NCBI GenBank assembly: GCA_900752785.1
Contig: CAADWP010000134.1
Coordinates: forward strand, 1-29,896
DNA: 29,896 bases
Direction: 5' to 3'
DNA from: an uncultured Ruminococcus sp.
Lineage (GTDB): Bacteria; Bacillota; Clostridia; Oscillospirales; Ruminococcaceae
Shown here: piece after piece, positions 1 to 9,037 of the stretch
Numbering within the stretch: the first letter of the stretch is position 1
Layout of the letters: each line of letters opens with the position of its first letter
Made by a program: the position numbers and the translations under genes
The notes under the pieces: model-generated
Database searches by the model: none
Seen by the model: the letters and a program-made list of their open reading frames with translations, nothing else
What the model was told of the DNA's origin: nothing

Positions 1-42
1 AAATTTGGAATTAAAGTTTTAGGAAGGGAGTTTGAGGGATAA
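1..42 (+). CDS. possible C-terminal tail of an upstream gene
   Basis: Frame 1 is open from the first base to a TAA at 40-42, giving the peptide KFGIKVLGREFEG. The other two + frames stop earlier (TAG at 20-22, TAA at 12-14). The stop sits inside the left arm of the hairpin at 32-68, which is how a gene ending in a terminator would look. Thirteen codons are too few to name a family or exclude chance. Confidence 0.25.
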   Translation, partial: KFGIKVLGREFEG

Positions 43-68
43 CCCTTTTTCAAAAGGGTTTCCCTCAA
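32..68 (+). terminator. long hairpin, probable terminator of the upstream gene
   Basis: TTGAGGGATAACCCTTTT (32-49) pairs with AAAAGGGTTTCCCTCAA (52-68) with one bulged base. There is no clear T run after it, so termination is inferred from stem strength and from the stop codon lying in its left arm. The near-symmetry means it could act in both directions. Confidence 0.5.
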
Positions 69-143
69 TAATTTACATGGACAATTCCGATAAATTCTGA
101 TTTATGAGAATAAACCAATTGAATAAGAACAAGTTCTAAAATA

Positions 144-176
144 ATCCCGAAAGCAGTTTAAAGTTGCTTTCGGGAT
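144..176 (+). terminator. 12-bp perfect hairpin in the gap before htrA
   Basis: ATCCCGAAAGCA (144-155) pairs perfectly with TGCTTTCGGGAT (165-176) around a 9-base loop. The following bases (ATACTTATTTATG) are AT-rich but have no run of T. It may be a second terminator or a remnant of a repeat; there is no gene immediately before it. Confidence 0.4.
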
Positions 177-204
177 ATACTTATTTATGAGCGTCTGACT
201 TTTA

Positions 205-296
205 AGAGCCTGTTTAGTATCTTTGTGTGCAGATTTTTGAGCATAATTTTTATGCTGACAAGGAAAAAGTACGCAGAAAGATACTAAACAGGCTCT
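205..296. repeat. foldback (MITE-like) element E1, short copy
   Basis: The element is bounded by AGAGCCTGTTTAGTATCTTT and its exact reverse complement (277-296). The interior (AGCATAATTTTTATGCTGAC, CAAGGAAAAAGTAC) matches the copy at 19571-19732, but about 70 bp of the centre found there is missing. The missing segment is bounded in the long copy by short CAG/ACAG repeats, so slippage or recombination could have removed it. Both copies are flanked by TTTA on the left and AAGA on the right. No coding capacity. The gap from 69 to 413 holds this element, the 144-176 hairpin and the htrA leader; I see no gene there. Confidence 0.8.
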
Positions 297-376
297 AAGA
301 TCAGCTTTTACTTTTTTGCTGCAAAATTAATCAGAATTTTTTCTGTATGTTATCATAAAGCTATCACAAATCAGGT

Positions 377-382
377 TATAAT
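377..382 (+). promoter_or_regulatory. possible -10 box for htrA
   Basis: TATAAT occurs 31 bases before the chosen htrA start. No good -35 box lies 16-18 bp upstream (the bases there read CATAAA), so if this is the promoter it may need an activator, or the true promoter is elsewhere. Confidence 0.35.
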
Positions 383-413
383 TATAAATATAAAAAGCGA
401 AAGGATGATTCTA

Positions 414-1769
414 ATGTCTGATAATTTTGACGAATATAATATTCCATGCGACGACAATTCTTCAAATACATCCACATACGAAAATATAGCTTCCGACTCC
501 TATGCTTATGTTTCAAATAATGCTGTTAAATCAAAAAAGCCAAAGAAACACAGCGCTTTAAAAGCTTTCGCTCTTGTACTGAGCTTTGTTATAATTGGAG
601 GTGCGTCCATTCAAGGCTACAAAATTTTCAAGGGACAAAATGAAAAAAATGCTCTTTCCGAATTCAATACAGAAGATAAAACAACTGAAAGTACAGACAC
701 ATCCGATATAAACCAAACATCAGATAATAAAAAAGAAAACGGCGGCGATATCTCATTGTTTCAGATAGCTGCCCGCACCGACGCTAAACCGCTGCCAGAG
801 ATAGTTGAAAGTATAATGCCGTCTTTTGTAGGTATTTCTTCAACCTTTGAAGTAAGCTATAACGGTTGGGGAGGTGCAGGCACACAGCAGTTTGTCGGAA
901 CAGGAACAGGAATTATCGTGACTGAAGAAGGATACATCGTTACTAACGCTCATGTAATTTATGATGACAACAGTCAATATAAAGCAGGTGAAGCTGTTGA
1001 GGTATCGGTTCTGTATAACGATGAAAGAATACAAGAGGCAAAAATAATTTCTTACGACGTTCAAACCGATCTTGCTGTTCTTAAAGTCGATGAAACTGGA
1101 CTTACCCCCGCTACCTTTGGAGACAGCGACGACCTGAAAGTCGGCGAGCTTGTTATAGCTGTCGGCAATCCTTTGGGATTTGAACTTTTCGGTACTGTTA
1201 CAAGCGGTATTGTTTCCGCTATTAACAGACAGGTAACTATCGGCGATAAAAATATGACACTTATCCAGACTGACGCCGCCATCAATTCCGGTAACTCAGG
1301 CGGACCGCTGTTAAACAGCTGCGGTCAGGTAATCGGCATCAATTCCGCTAAAATGTCATCCAGCTACGGCTCTGCAAGCATTGAAGGACTTGGTTTTGCT
1401 ATTCCGATCAATGAAGCCCGCGTTATCATAAATGATCTTATTAACTATAAATATGTAAAAGGCAGACCATCAATAGGTATCGTAACTTCCGATATAAGCG
1501 AAAGCTACTCGCGCTACCTTAATATCCCAATGGGAGTTTACGTTCGCGAGGTTATCGAAGGAGGCGCTGCCGATCTTGCGGGAATAGAAGAAGGCGACGT
1601 TATTATTGATGTTGAGGGCGAAACGATAACCACAGGCTCCGAACTTATTTCGATCAAAAACAAATATAAAGCTGGAGATTCGATCACAATTACCGTTTCA
1701 CGCCGCGGCAAGGATATTAAAATAACTTTAATTCTTCAAGAACAAGGCTCCGTTTCATCAAAAAGCTGA
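414..1769 (+). CDS. htrA: membrane-anchored HtrA/DegP-family serine protease with PDZ domain
   Basis: Protein quality-control protease of 451 aa acting at the outer face of the membrane. An Asp/Ser/Asn-rich cytoplasmic N-terminus with a KSKKPKKH basic stretch precedes one membrane segment (about residues 47-69) and a low-complexity linker. The trypsin-like domain carries H180 (TNAHV), D219 (TDLAVLKVD) and S295 (NSGNSGG). One PDZ domain follows (about 360-440, GVYVREVIEGGAADLAGIEEGD). This order is typical of Gram-positive HtrA. I chose the ATG at 414 because the AAAGGA ribosome site at 400-405 is spaced correctly for it, whereas the in-frame ATG at 405 overlaps that site. It is a single-gene unit closed by the terminator at 1835-1868. 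The family in Firmicutes is often induced by secretion stress; nothing here shows the regulator. Confidence 0.93.
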   Translation: MSDNFDEYNIPCDDNSSNTSTYENIASDSYAYVSNNAVKSKKPKKHSALKAFALVLSFVIIGGASIQGYKIFKGQNEKNALSEFNTEDKTTESTDTSDINQTSDNKKENGGDISLFQIAARTDAKPLPEIVESIMPSFVGISSTFEVSYNGWGGAGTQQFVGTGTGIIVTEEGYIVTNAHVIYDDNSQYKAGEAVEVSVLYNDERIQEAKIISYDVQTDLAVLKVDETGLTPATFGDSDDLKVGELVIAVGNPLGFELFGTVTSGIVSAINRQVTIGDKNMTLIQTDAAINSGNSGGPLLNSCGQVIGINSAKMSSSYGSASIEGLGFAIPINEARVIINDLINYKYVKGRPSIGIVTSDISESYSRYLNIPMGVYVREVIEGGAADLAGIEEGDVIIDVEGETITTGSELISIKNKYKAGDSITITVSRRGKDIKITLILQEQGSVSSKS

Positions 1770-1834
1770 TTTTAAGAAATCCTCACTGTTCCATTCCTTA
1801 ATGGAATGAACATTCATATCTTCTCCTTACTTTT

Positions 1835-1868
1835 GCAAAAAACCGACTTATAATAGTCGGTTTTTTGC
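1835..1868. terminator. bidirectional intrinsic terminator between htrA and addA
   Basis: GCAAAAAACCGACT (1835-1848) and AGTCGGTTTTTTGC (1855-1868) form a perfect 14-bp stem around TATAAT. It has A and T runs on both sides, so it can stop htrA on the + strand and addBA on the - strand. A smaller hairpin (TTCCATT/AATGGAA, 1789-1806) precedes it. Confidence 0.9.
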
Positions 1869-1905
1869 ATTATATTAATCGTTTTTGTTTAAGGAGGCAG
1901 TATAA

Positions 1906-4900
1906 CTAAATTTCAAGCCTTAAAGAGCTTTTTAACTCAAAGGAATATAAATACGCTTCGCTTACTTTTTTACCGGTTATTAGCTCTATTGCAGAACAAT
2001 AAAGACTTAGCTGAACATTATAACGCTTCTTGAGTTCGTCCGCAGATACTCCTCTATCCGATTTGTAATCTACGATGACAATTCCTTTTTCATCCTCAAA
2101 CATAAGGTCGATGATACCTTTTATCATTCCATCAGAGCTGTCAAAACGCTCAGAAATAATATTTTTTATTTTGAGCTGAGATATCGACACCATAAATTTT
2201 TTTTCACGCCATACGTTTTTTGCCTTACGTATACGGCTGTAAAGATCGCTTTGAAAAAAAGCTGCAACATTATCTATGCTGATAGAGGCTGCCTGTGCAG
2301 ATGTAATATACCCCATTTGAGCAATGCGCATGATCTCGGATGCAGGGTCGGCAATCGCTTCGCCAAAATCACAGTACTGAAAAAAGGTATGCAGTGCAGT
2401 TCCTCGCTCTGATCCCGTCAACTTTGACTCATTAGAAATAAATTTTGGACGTTTAAGACTGAAATCAAAGTCACTTTCCTCATTGTCAAATTTTTTGGTT
2501 ATCTGAGTAACACTGAGCTTTGACGGAATTTTTGATAGACTGCTGTCATAGCTACTTCCAATCATACTGCGAATCTCCTTACAAATTTCATCATCAGCCT
2601 CAGCGTAATTCTTTTGTTTTTCTTCAAAGTTTTCATGATCTGAGAACGTCTCCGCAAATTCCGCTGAAAATATCTTATCCGTATGCGTACTGCTGACCGG
2701 CATAGCCATCTCATCTGAAATATTCAGTCTTTCCGCGATTTTATTAAATTCTGAGCTTCCTATAATACATAACCAAAGCCAATCGGCAAAACAGTCGGCT
2801 CCGCATACAGCTTCTTCGATATCTCCACCGTTGATCGCTGCACTATCGAGCTGAGCGCAAACTCTTTTCAGAGATTTCGCTCCACATTTCAGGTTAATAA
2901 ATAATTTTTGCTTTGCACGTGTCAGTCCCACATAAAAAAGACGCATCTCCTCGCTACGGGTATCGCGACTTACTTCGTCGCTCAGCAGAATCTGCTGAAA
3001 CGTTCTGTATCTGCGATATATCTTCGGGTCATAAAATACATACCCTATTCTGCCGTCATCGGAACACATTACTGATTTTGAATCGTACTTAAATCGGCAG
3101 GATGTCTCAGCAATGAATACAAAAGGATATTCCAACCCCTTTGAGCTGTGAAGCGTCTGAACAGAAACATAATCGCCGGAAATGGCGGACGATTTTCCCT
3201 GAGAATAATCGCCGCTTGCTATTATTCTATCCGTATGCCGCAGAAATCCGCTTAATCCTCCGGATCCTTCAAAAGCTGCCGACGCCTCATAGCCCGACGC
3301 ATACTGAATAAGAGTGCGAAGATTTGCACGTTTTTTCTCTCCGTTGCTCTGAAGCTGCATTACCGAAATGAAATCCGTTGTATCGTAAATTTTTCTGATA
3401 AGCTCTCCTATTGTCATAGTCACAGAATCAAGGCGGAATCCGTCCAGTGAGTTTAGAAATTCTCTGCACCGTCCGATAAGAAACATATCACTGCATTCAT
3501 AGTCCCCCTCGTCAATAAGCGTTTTCATGATAGAAAACAGCGGTCTGCCGCGGTCAAGCGATTTTAAATAAGCAACTTCTCCAACATCGAACATATACAT
3601 AGGAGACGTCATGACAGCAGTCATCGAAACTTCAAGAAGCGGATTGCTGATTATTCGCAGCAGATCAAGCAATATTGCTATTTCCCTTGATTTTAAATAA
3701 CCGGTTTCCTCCGTTTCTCTGACAGGAACTCCGCAGGCTTCAAGCGCCTCCGAATAAATTTTAACAAACGCGTTATTTCTCACCAGTATGCAGAAATCTG
3801 ATGGACGGCAAGCGCGTTTTTTTCCGTCAGGCTCTATAACATCAGTTCCGTTTTTAAGCATATCAGAAATTTTTTTAGCTGTAAATTCTGCCTCCCTATT
3901 AATATTCTTTTTAAATGTCTTTGGAACAGGCTCCTCATCCGTATCTTCATCGGGATCGTCATTTATAAATACGATCTCGGTTCTGACATTTTCTTCCTCG
4001 GCGTCAAGGTAACACTGAGCGCCAAAAAAAAGCTGCTCTTTTTCAGTGTAATCAATATCTCCGCATTTTTCTGTCATAATTTTTCCAAAAACAAAATTAA
4101 CAAAGCTGATAACTCCTTTTGAACTGCGGAAATTTTTGTTCAGAACAATTGATTTATTAGACGAACAGCTCTCCGGATCATAAGGCTCGGAAGCTTTCAA
4201 TGTTTTAATAAAATTTCGTGGATTGGCCAGTCTGAAACGATAGATAGACTGCTTCACATCTCCGACAAGAAATACATTATCGCCATACATCGGCTCTCCG
4301 TCAGGATCATGTTTAAAATTTCTTGAAAGCAGCTTAAATATCAGATCCTGCTTATTATTTGAGTCCTGATATTCGTCTATCATTATTACATCGTAAAATT
4401 CCGATGTCCTTAGCGCCGTTTCGGATTGAACGATCCTTCCCTTTTCGTCAATATCTGCAAGAAGCTCGAGTGCAAGACGTTCACCGTCATCAAAACCGAG
4501 CGCATTTTTCGCACATTTCTTTTCCCATATGATCTCGTGATATTTGCGGATTACTTCTGCCAAAACAGACGTGACTTCAGCCGATTCCAAAAAATCACTT
4601 TCCACAGAACCAATGCAGTCAAGTGCCTCAGCCACAAGCTTTTTATACTGTTCACGGCAGCGCTTGTAGATCTCACGAAGCTTTTTATTATGCACGGCTT
4701 TTCCGACGCGAACAAGATCGGAAAAATCCGAAGCTGCTTCCGCTTCCTCAGGTGTAGGATAACGTCCCGAGGAAAATATCTTTAAAAGCGCATTTATTTT
4801 ATCATGATCACTTTCAGCCTGCATAAGACTTTTCTGAGCCGCAGAAGCGCTCATATCAGGAAATATTTTTGTAATATATCCGCAGCAATTCTCCGAAATC

Positions 4901-5565
4901 CGAATTGCTCGCTTGAGTTTTTCCACAGCATATGAAATAATACAGCCGAAATATATAGATTCTTTAAAATCCTTACGATATTCATCTGCCGCATTATCAA
5001 GCCATTTATCTCTCATTGCAACGGAATTAAGAAAATTATCAATAAGTGTAATTACCTCGGCAAGCTGTTTTTCGTTTTTCACACAAAAACGATCATAAAG
5101 AAATGAAATTTTCTCATACTCCGCACTGCTGTAATAATTAAAAAGATCGTCCATTGCCTGCATTCTGAGAACGCTGTTATCTGTCTCATCAAGTATTGCA
5201 AATCCCGCAGTAACGCCCTGATCTGTAATATTATCCCGTATCAGTTCAAAACAAAACGAGTTTATGGTCGAAATACGTGCGCTTTGCAGCAATACCTGCT
5301 GTTTCAGCAAATGAGAATTTCCGGGATCGTCGTTTATAAGCCCCCGCAGTTTTACATCAAGCCGTTTTTTCAGCTCTGCCGCCGCGTCGTTTGTAAAGGT
5401 AACAACGATAATCCTGTCGGCGCGTACACCTGAGCATGGATCGGCAATAAGATCAGCCAGCCTTTCTGTCAGAACTGCCGTTTTTCCGCTTCCTGCCGCT
5501 GCTGAAACAATAATTGAAGAATTTCTTGCATTAATTGCGTTCCGCTGCTGTTCTGTCCATGACAT
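1906..5565 (-). CDS. addA: ATP-dependent helicase-nuclease subunit AddA
   Basis: Subunit A of the AddAB (RexAB) enzyme, which processes double-strand DNA ends for recombination repair. The 1219-aa length is usual for the family. It is a UvrD-like SF1 helicase: Walker A AAAGSGKT at 22-29, Walker B MIDEYQDS with D397/E398, then VQTLHSSKGLEYPFVF and LFYVGLTRAKQKL. The C-terminal RecB-type nuclease is intact, with GSERGTALHTFFQY, D1153 in GIIDLMF, and D1166-Y-K1168 in VDYKSD. I chose the ATG at 5565 (MSWTEQQ) because AAGGAGGAAG lies just upstream; the ORF opens at an ATG at 5589 overlapping the addB stop. addB lies directly upstream, so the two are surely co-transcribed and probably translationally coupled. 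Confidence 0.96.
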   Translation of the reverse strand: MSWTEQQRNAINARNSSIIVSAAAGSGKTAVLTERLADLIADPCSGVRADRIIVVTFTNDAAAELKKRLDVKLRGLINDDPGNSHLLKQQVLLQSARISTINSFCFELIRDNITDQGVTAGFAILDETDNSVLRMQAMDDLFNYYSSAEYEKISFLYDRFCVKNEKQLAEVITLIDNFLNSVAMRDKWLDNAADEYRKDFKESIYFGCIISYAVEKLKRAIRISENCCGYITKIFPDMSASAAQKSLMQAESDHDKINALLKIFSSGRYPTPEEAEAASDFSDLVRVGKAVHNKKLREIYKRCREQYKKLVAEALDCIGSVESDFLESAEVTSVLAEVIRKYHEIIWEKKCAKNALGFDDGERLALELLADIDEKGRIVQSETALRTSEFYDVIMIDEYQDSNNKQDLIFKLLSRNFKHDPDGEPMYGDNVFLVGDVKQSIYRFRLANPRNFIKTLKASEPYDPESCSSNKSIVLNKNFRSSKGVISFVNFVFGKIMTEKCGDIDYTEKEQLFFGAQCYLDAEEENVRTEIVFINDDPDEDTDEEPVPKTFKKNINREAEFTAKKISDMLKNGTDVIEPDGKKRACRPSDFCILVRNNAFVKIYSEALEACGVPVRETEETGYLKSREIAILLDLLRIISNPLLEVSMTAVMTSPMYMFDVGEVAYLKSLDRGRPLFSIMKTLIDEGDYECSDMFLIGRCREFLNSLDGFRLDSVTMTIGELIRKIYDTTDFISVMQLQSNGEKKRANLRTLIQYASGYEASAAFEGSGGLSGFLRHTDRIIASGDYSQGKSSAISGDYVSVQTLHSSKGLEYPFVFIAETSCRFKYDSKSVMCSDDGRIGYVFYDPKIYRRYRTFQQILLSDEVSRDTRSEEMRLFYVGLTRAKQKLFINLKCGAKSLKRVCAQLDSAAINGGDIEEAVCGADCFADWLWLCIIGSSEFNKIAERLNISDEMAMPVSSTHTDKIFSAEFAETFSDHENFEEKQKNYAEADDEICKEIRSMIGSSYDSSLSKIPSKLSVTQITKKFDNEESDFDFSLKRPKFISNESKLTGSERGTALHTFFQYCDFGEAIADPASEIMRIAQMGYITSAQAASISIDNVAAFFQSDLYSRIRKAKNVWREKKFMVSISQLKIKNIISERFDSSDGMIKGIIDLMFEDEKGIVIVDYKSDRGVSADELKKRYNVQLSLYCSAIELITGKKVSEAYLYSFELKSSLRLEI

Positions 5566-5588
5566 ATTATTCTTCCTCCTTGTCAGCA

Positions 5589-8500
5589 TTATTTTTTTTT
5601 GCTCAATATTTCCTCAGCCTCGGCAATACTATCCTCGTCGGCTGTTCTGTAGCGCGTAAGCAGCGAATTATCGCATATATTTATATAGCTGCAATAGCTG
5701 CACGGAACTTTTCCGCCGCTTACAAGCGGTATAGCTTCACAATTTCCATCCAGAAGAGATTCCGCCATATCGGTCAGCTTTTTATACGTAAAGTCTCTGA
5801 GCTTTTTCATGCCATCCCGTGAAATACAGCTTGAACGCACGTCCAGATCTCCGTTTTTTGTAAGCCTTGCAGGGACAAAATTACCTGAAACGTTTTTTTC
5901 CATTGCTTCAAGCACCTTTATATCGCCAAGAACGATTCCGTTCATTTTCAGAGATGAATTTACGGCAGCGATATTAGGCTCACTGCTGCGGCTTTTCTCA
6001 ATAGCAATGTCCGAGATACTGACAGGTGAATAGAGGACACCCGCAGGTTCATAATCCTCATAAGGAGCGCCTTTATCCGTAGCTGAAAAAAGATAAAGCA
6101 GCATCTGGAGATTTGCTCCCCCACCAAGAGTTTCCGAATTAATATGCTTACGGCTCGTTTTATAATCTATAATACGAACATATCTTTTACCGTCTATTGT
6201 GCAGACATCAAGGCGGTCAATTATACCGCCGAAGCTAAGCTCATAATCTCCTCCAAAGGAAAGACTTATAGGATGTTTTTTCCGAAGGTTCAGTTCATAT
6301 TCTTTAGGAACAAAATCCGAGACCATAAGAGCCTGCTGAGTATGCAGAAAAACATCCGTAAGCCGCTCGGTAAGCTTTCGGAAAACAAAATCAAATTTTG
6401 CATTTTTTCCGAAATCTCCTGCAAGCCGCTCACAACGATATTTATATGCCTGTTTATTTATTTCGTTTTGCAGTTCGCCGTATGAAAGCCCGATAAACTC
6501 CGATTTTGTCCGTGTACTGAGAATTCCGCAAAAGCAATCGTGAGTAAGCTCTCCGACAACTCTTGTATCAAGCTCTATCTTATCCAGTTCCTGCAATTGA
6601 AGCACGTGCCGGCAAAAATATTGAAAATGACAGCGGCTGAAATCCTCGATACCTGTTGAAGAAATTTCAAGCGGATAAAAGCTTTTCAGCTTTTTCATAA
6701 CTTCGCTGTCGATCCTGAAATTCTGAGAATAGCCGGAACGGCTCAAAACATAAGCTATCCTGCGCTGATATTCCGGAGATTCAAGAAGCACACGCTTTAT
6801 AGATTCTACCGAAGAAGTGTTCTCCGATTTATTTTGCATATAATGATAATATGCCGAATGGAGGGTGACAGCATAATAATGAACAGGAATTTCCGACTCC
6901 AAAATTCTGATATCTTTTTTTCCAAACATTTTAATAATACTGTCCACTGCCGCCGCAGGATATTTTGCCTGTCCTGATAGATCGGACAACGGATATGTAA
7001 TATAAAGCTTCTCCGATGCAGCGGAAAGCGCTTTATATACCACAAGGCGTTCGGAAGCAATAAGGTCTGTCAGAGGACGTGAAATTTCAATGCCTTTTTC
7101 AGAAAGCTTCTGCATATCCGCCTCAGAGAAAAGCCGGCGTATGCTGACTTGATTCGGAAACGAACCGTCGGTAACGCCCATAACAAAAACTGCTTTAGGT
7201 GAATTTAAACGAGCTGTTCGCGCAGATGCTGCAATAACTGTATCAAGCGTCTGCGGCGGAAGCGAATAAGTTATCCCGTTTATCATTGATTTCATAATAC
7301 GTGAAGCTTCACCAATCGAGAGTTCATTTTCTCCAAGCGTATCGTTTACACAGTCCAGAATATCAATAAGACATCCCCACAGACGTTTCAGCTCTGCCGC
7401 TCCATGATCGCGATTTTCCCTGATAAGCCGAGTCATAAGGCGACCGACGCTCTTTTCTGCATCGCACGCCACAATATATTTATAAAGAAGATCACAGACG
7501 GATGAAGCGCTGTTACAACCGGATAGTTTCTTTTTCAGTACAAGTAAGGGTTCTATTAAATTATTGCGCATTTCTTCAATTTTTTCAAGCGATACATCAG
7601 GAGCTGTAAAGCTGCTATACCACAAATCATTTTCTATTCCCCATTTATAACAATAATTTTCCAAAAGGGAAATATCTGTTAACGAGTAATCAAGAATACC
7701 GCATTTAAGCAGCCTGAACACAAGCTCCGAGCGTATTTGACGGGATGAAAGCAGATCGAGCAGCGATGAAAAAAATACCATTATCGGCGTATGACTTACA
7801 GGCTTTTCTATACTTAAAAAAAATGGTATATCATATCTTTCAAACGCTGCTTTAAGTACATCGGCATACTGTGCAATATCATTTGAAATTATAGCTATAT
7901 CACGATATTTCAGAGAATTCCCCTGATTAACAAGGCGCTTTATTGCGGCGCATACATATTCCGCCTCAGAATACATATCTCTTGCTTCAAAGACCGCAAT
8001 ATTCTGCGGCTCAGGAGCAGCATCGGGAGTATATCTGAAATTGCGCATAATATGACTGCTTAAATATTCGAGATCGGGATATTTAAAACGATAGCTTTTT
8101 CCACAGGCTGTCACAGTATACTCGGCATGAAGCTCACGGCAAATATCGGCAATTTTTCTGTATGTTCTTTTTACCGTTTCAAAAAGTGTGAAATCCCCGG
8201 CATTTACATCCTCAGTTCTGAGGGTAATAACTACATTGTCGGCAGAAGAAATAATTACCCCAAGCATTTTGAGCTGATCTCCCGTAAAGCTTTCAAATTC
8301 ATCAATATAAACGTTCTTTTTCTTGAAGCAGCCATAAAGGTTTGCTGTCTCAGCCGCTTTACTTACATTATCAAGATGATCTTTAAAACCGTATCCTTCC
8401 ATTAGCCTGTCATATTCAATATAAATTGCAGCTATATCGGAAGCTTTATCCATAAGACGCTTGTCCAAAAAGACCAATCGCTCTGCGAACTGAGAAGGCG

Positions 8501-8909
8501 TAATGCCTGCGCGCTTCATATCGTTTATCACGCTGAGAATTTCTTCGGCAAATCCGTTATTCAAGCTTTGAGCGCGAAAATATCTCAAACTTTCGGGAGA
8601 TTTTCTTACATTAGCAATAGCCTGATATATCAGTATATTTTTAGTCAAGTCGTCAGCATATTCGCCGCTTCTATTGGGATCGCCGTATTGTTGAAAAAGC
8701 TGACGCGCAAGACTTGTAAAGCTCAGCGAAAACAGCTCGTTAAACTTTTCAGCTCCAATAAAATAATAAAGCGTTTTATCAAATTCATAGGAATACTGCT
8801 CCGGTACGAGAATATATTGAGTTTTGCCCGCTTCGGAAGCTTTTTTTATACGTTCAAGCATCAATGTTGTTTTTCCGCTTCCTGCCTGTCCAATAATAAA
8901 TTCAACCAT
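5589..8909 (-). CDS. addB: ATP-dependent helicase-nuclease subunit AddB
   Basis: Subunit B of AddAB, the second nuclease and structural partner of AddA. The protein is 1106 aa, usual for Clostridia. The N-terminus has Walker A GQAGSGKTT (about residues 7-15). The C-terminal nuclease has GGIIDRLDV and RIIDYKTS. Four cysteines expected for the [4Fe-4S] cluster are present: one before the nuclease domain (C760 in DFSRCHFQYFC, or C766) and three near the end (C1070, C1073, C1079 in CSYCSYINIC). I chose the ATG at 8909 because family members begin at the MVEFIIGQAGSGKTT-type strand and AGGTGA lies just upstream. The open frame extends 24 codons further into a hairpin and looks untranslated. It is first in the addB-addA pair. 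Confidence 0.95.
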   Translation of the reverse strand: MVEFIIGQAGSGKTTLMLERIKKASEAGKTQYILVPEQYSYEFDKTLYYFIGAEKFNELFSLSFTSLARQLFQQYGDPNRSGEYADDLTKNILIYQAIANVRKSPESLRYFRAQSLNNGFAEEILSVINDMKRAGITPSQFAERLVFLDKRLMDKASDIAAIYIEYDRLMEGYGFKDHLDNVSKAAETANLYGCFKKKNVYIDEFESFTGDQLKMLGVIISSADNVVITLRTEDVNAGDFTLFETVKRTYRKIADICRELHAEYTVTACGKSYRFKYPDLEYLSSHIMRNFRYTPDAAPEPQNIAVFEARDMYSEAEYVCAAIKRLVNQGNSLKYRDIAIISNDIAQYADVLKAAFERYDIPFFLSIEKPVSHTPIMVFFSSLLDLLSSRQIRSELVFRLLKCGILDYSLTDISLLENYCYKWGIENDLWYSSFTAPDVSLEKIEEMRNNLIEPLLVLKKKLSGCNSASSVCDLLYKYIVACDAEKSVGRLMTRLIRENRDHGAAELKRLWGCLIDILDCVNDTLGENELSIGEASRIMKSMINGITYSLPPQTLDTVIAASARTARLNSPKAVFVMGVTDGSFPNQVSIRRLFSEADMQKLSEKGIEISRPLTDLIASERLVVYKALSAASEKLYITYPLSDLSGQAKYPAAAVDSIIKMFGKKDIRILESEIPVHYYAVTLHSAYYHYMQNKSENTSSVESIKRVLLESPEYQRRIAYVLSRSGYSQNFRIDSEVMKKLKSFYPLEISSTGIEDFSRCHFQYFCRHVLQLQELDKIELDTRVVGELTHDCFCGILSTRTKSEFIGLSYGELQNEINKQAYKYRCERLAGDFGKNAKFDFVFRKLTERLTDVFLHTQQALMVSDFVPKEYELNLRKKHPISLSFGGDYELSFGGIIDRLDVCTIDGKRYVRIIDYKTSRKHINSETLGGGANLQMLLYLFSATDKGAPYEDYEPAGVLYSPVSISDIAIEKSRSSEPNIAAVNSSLKMNGIVLGDIKVLEAMEKNVSGNFVPARLTKNGDLDVRSSCISRDGMKKLRDFTYKKLTDMAESLLDGNCEAIPLVSGGKVPCSYCSYINICDNSLLTRYRTADEDSIAEAEEILSKKK

Positions 8910-8928
8910 TTTTTCACCTATCGCACAA

Positions 8929-8956
8929 GAGCCTACTCCCGAGAGGGAATAGGCTC
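8929..8956 (-). promoter_or_regulatory. hairpin just upstream of addB
   Basis: GAGCCTACTCCC (8929-8940) pairs with GGGAATAGGCTC (8945-8956) around GAGA with one mismatch. It lies between the lysozyme stop and the addB ribosome site. It may terminate the lysozyme transcript or sit in the addBA leader. On the - strand it lacks a T run; on the + strand TATTTTTT follows at a short distance. No convincing addB promoter was found in 8910-9037. Confidence 0.4.
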
Positions 8957-9037
8957 CGCTGTATTTTTTACCTGTTTTCAATTAATTTTTCATAGCAAAT
9001 TCATTTATGCAGCGCATAATTCTTTCACGGAGTTGCT

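Noticed and set aside
405..413. Upstream ATG as the htrA start
   Set aside because: The ATG at 405 overlaps the AAAGGA ribosome site that is well placed for the ATG at 414.
1906..8909. AddAB as part of an anti-phage island with McrBC
   Set aside because: AddAB is a core repair enzyme in Firmicutes, and ordinary metabolic and RNA-modification genes lie between it and mcrBC.
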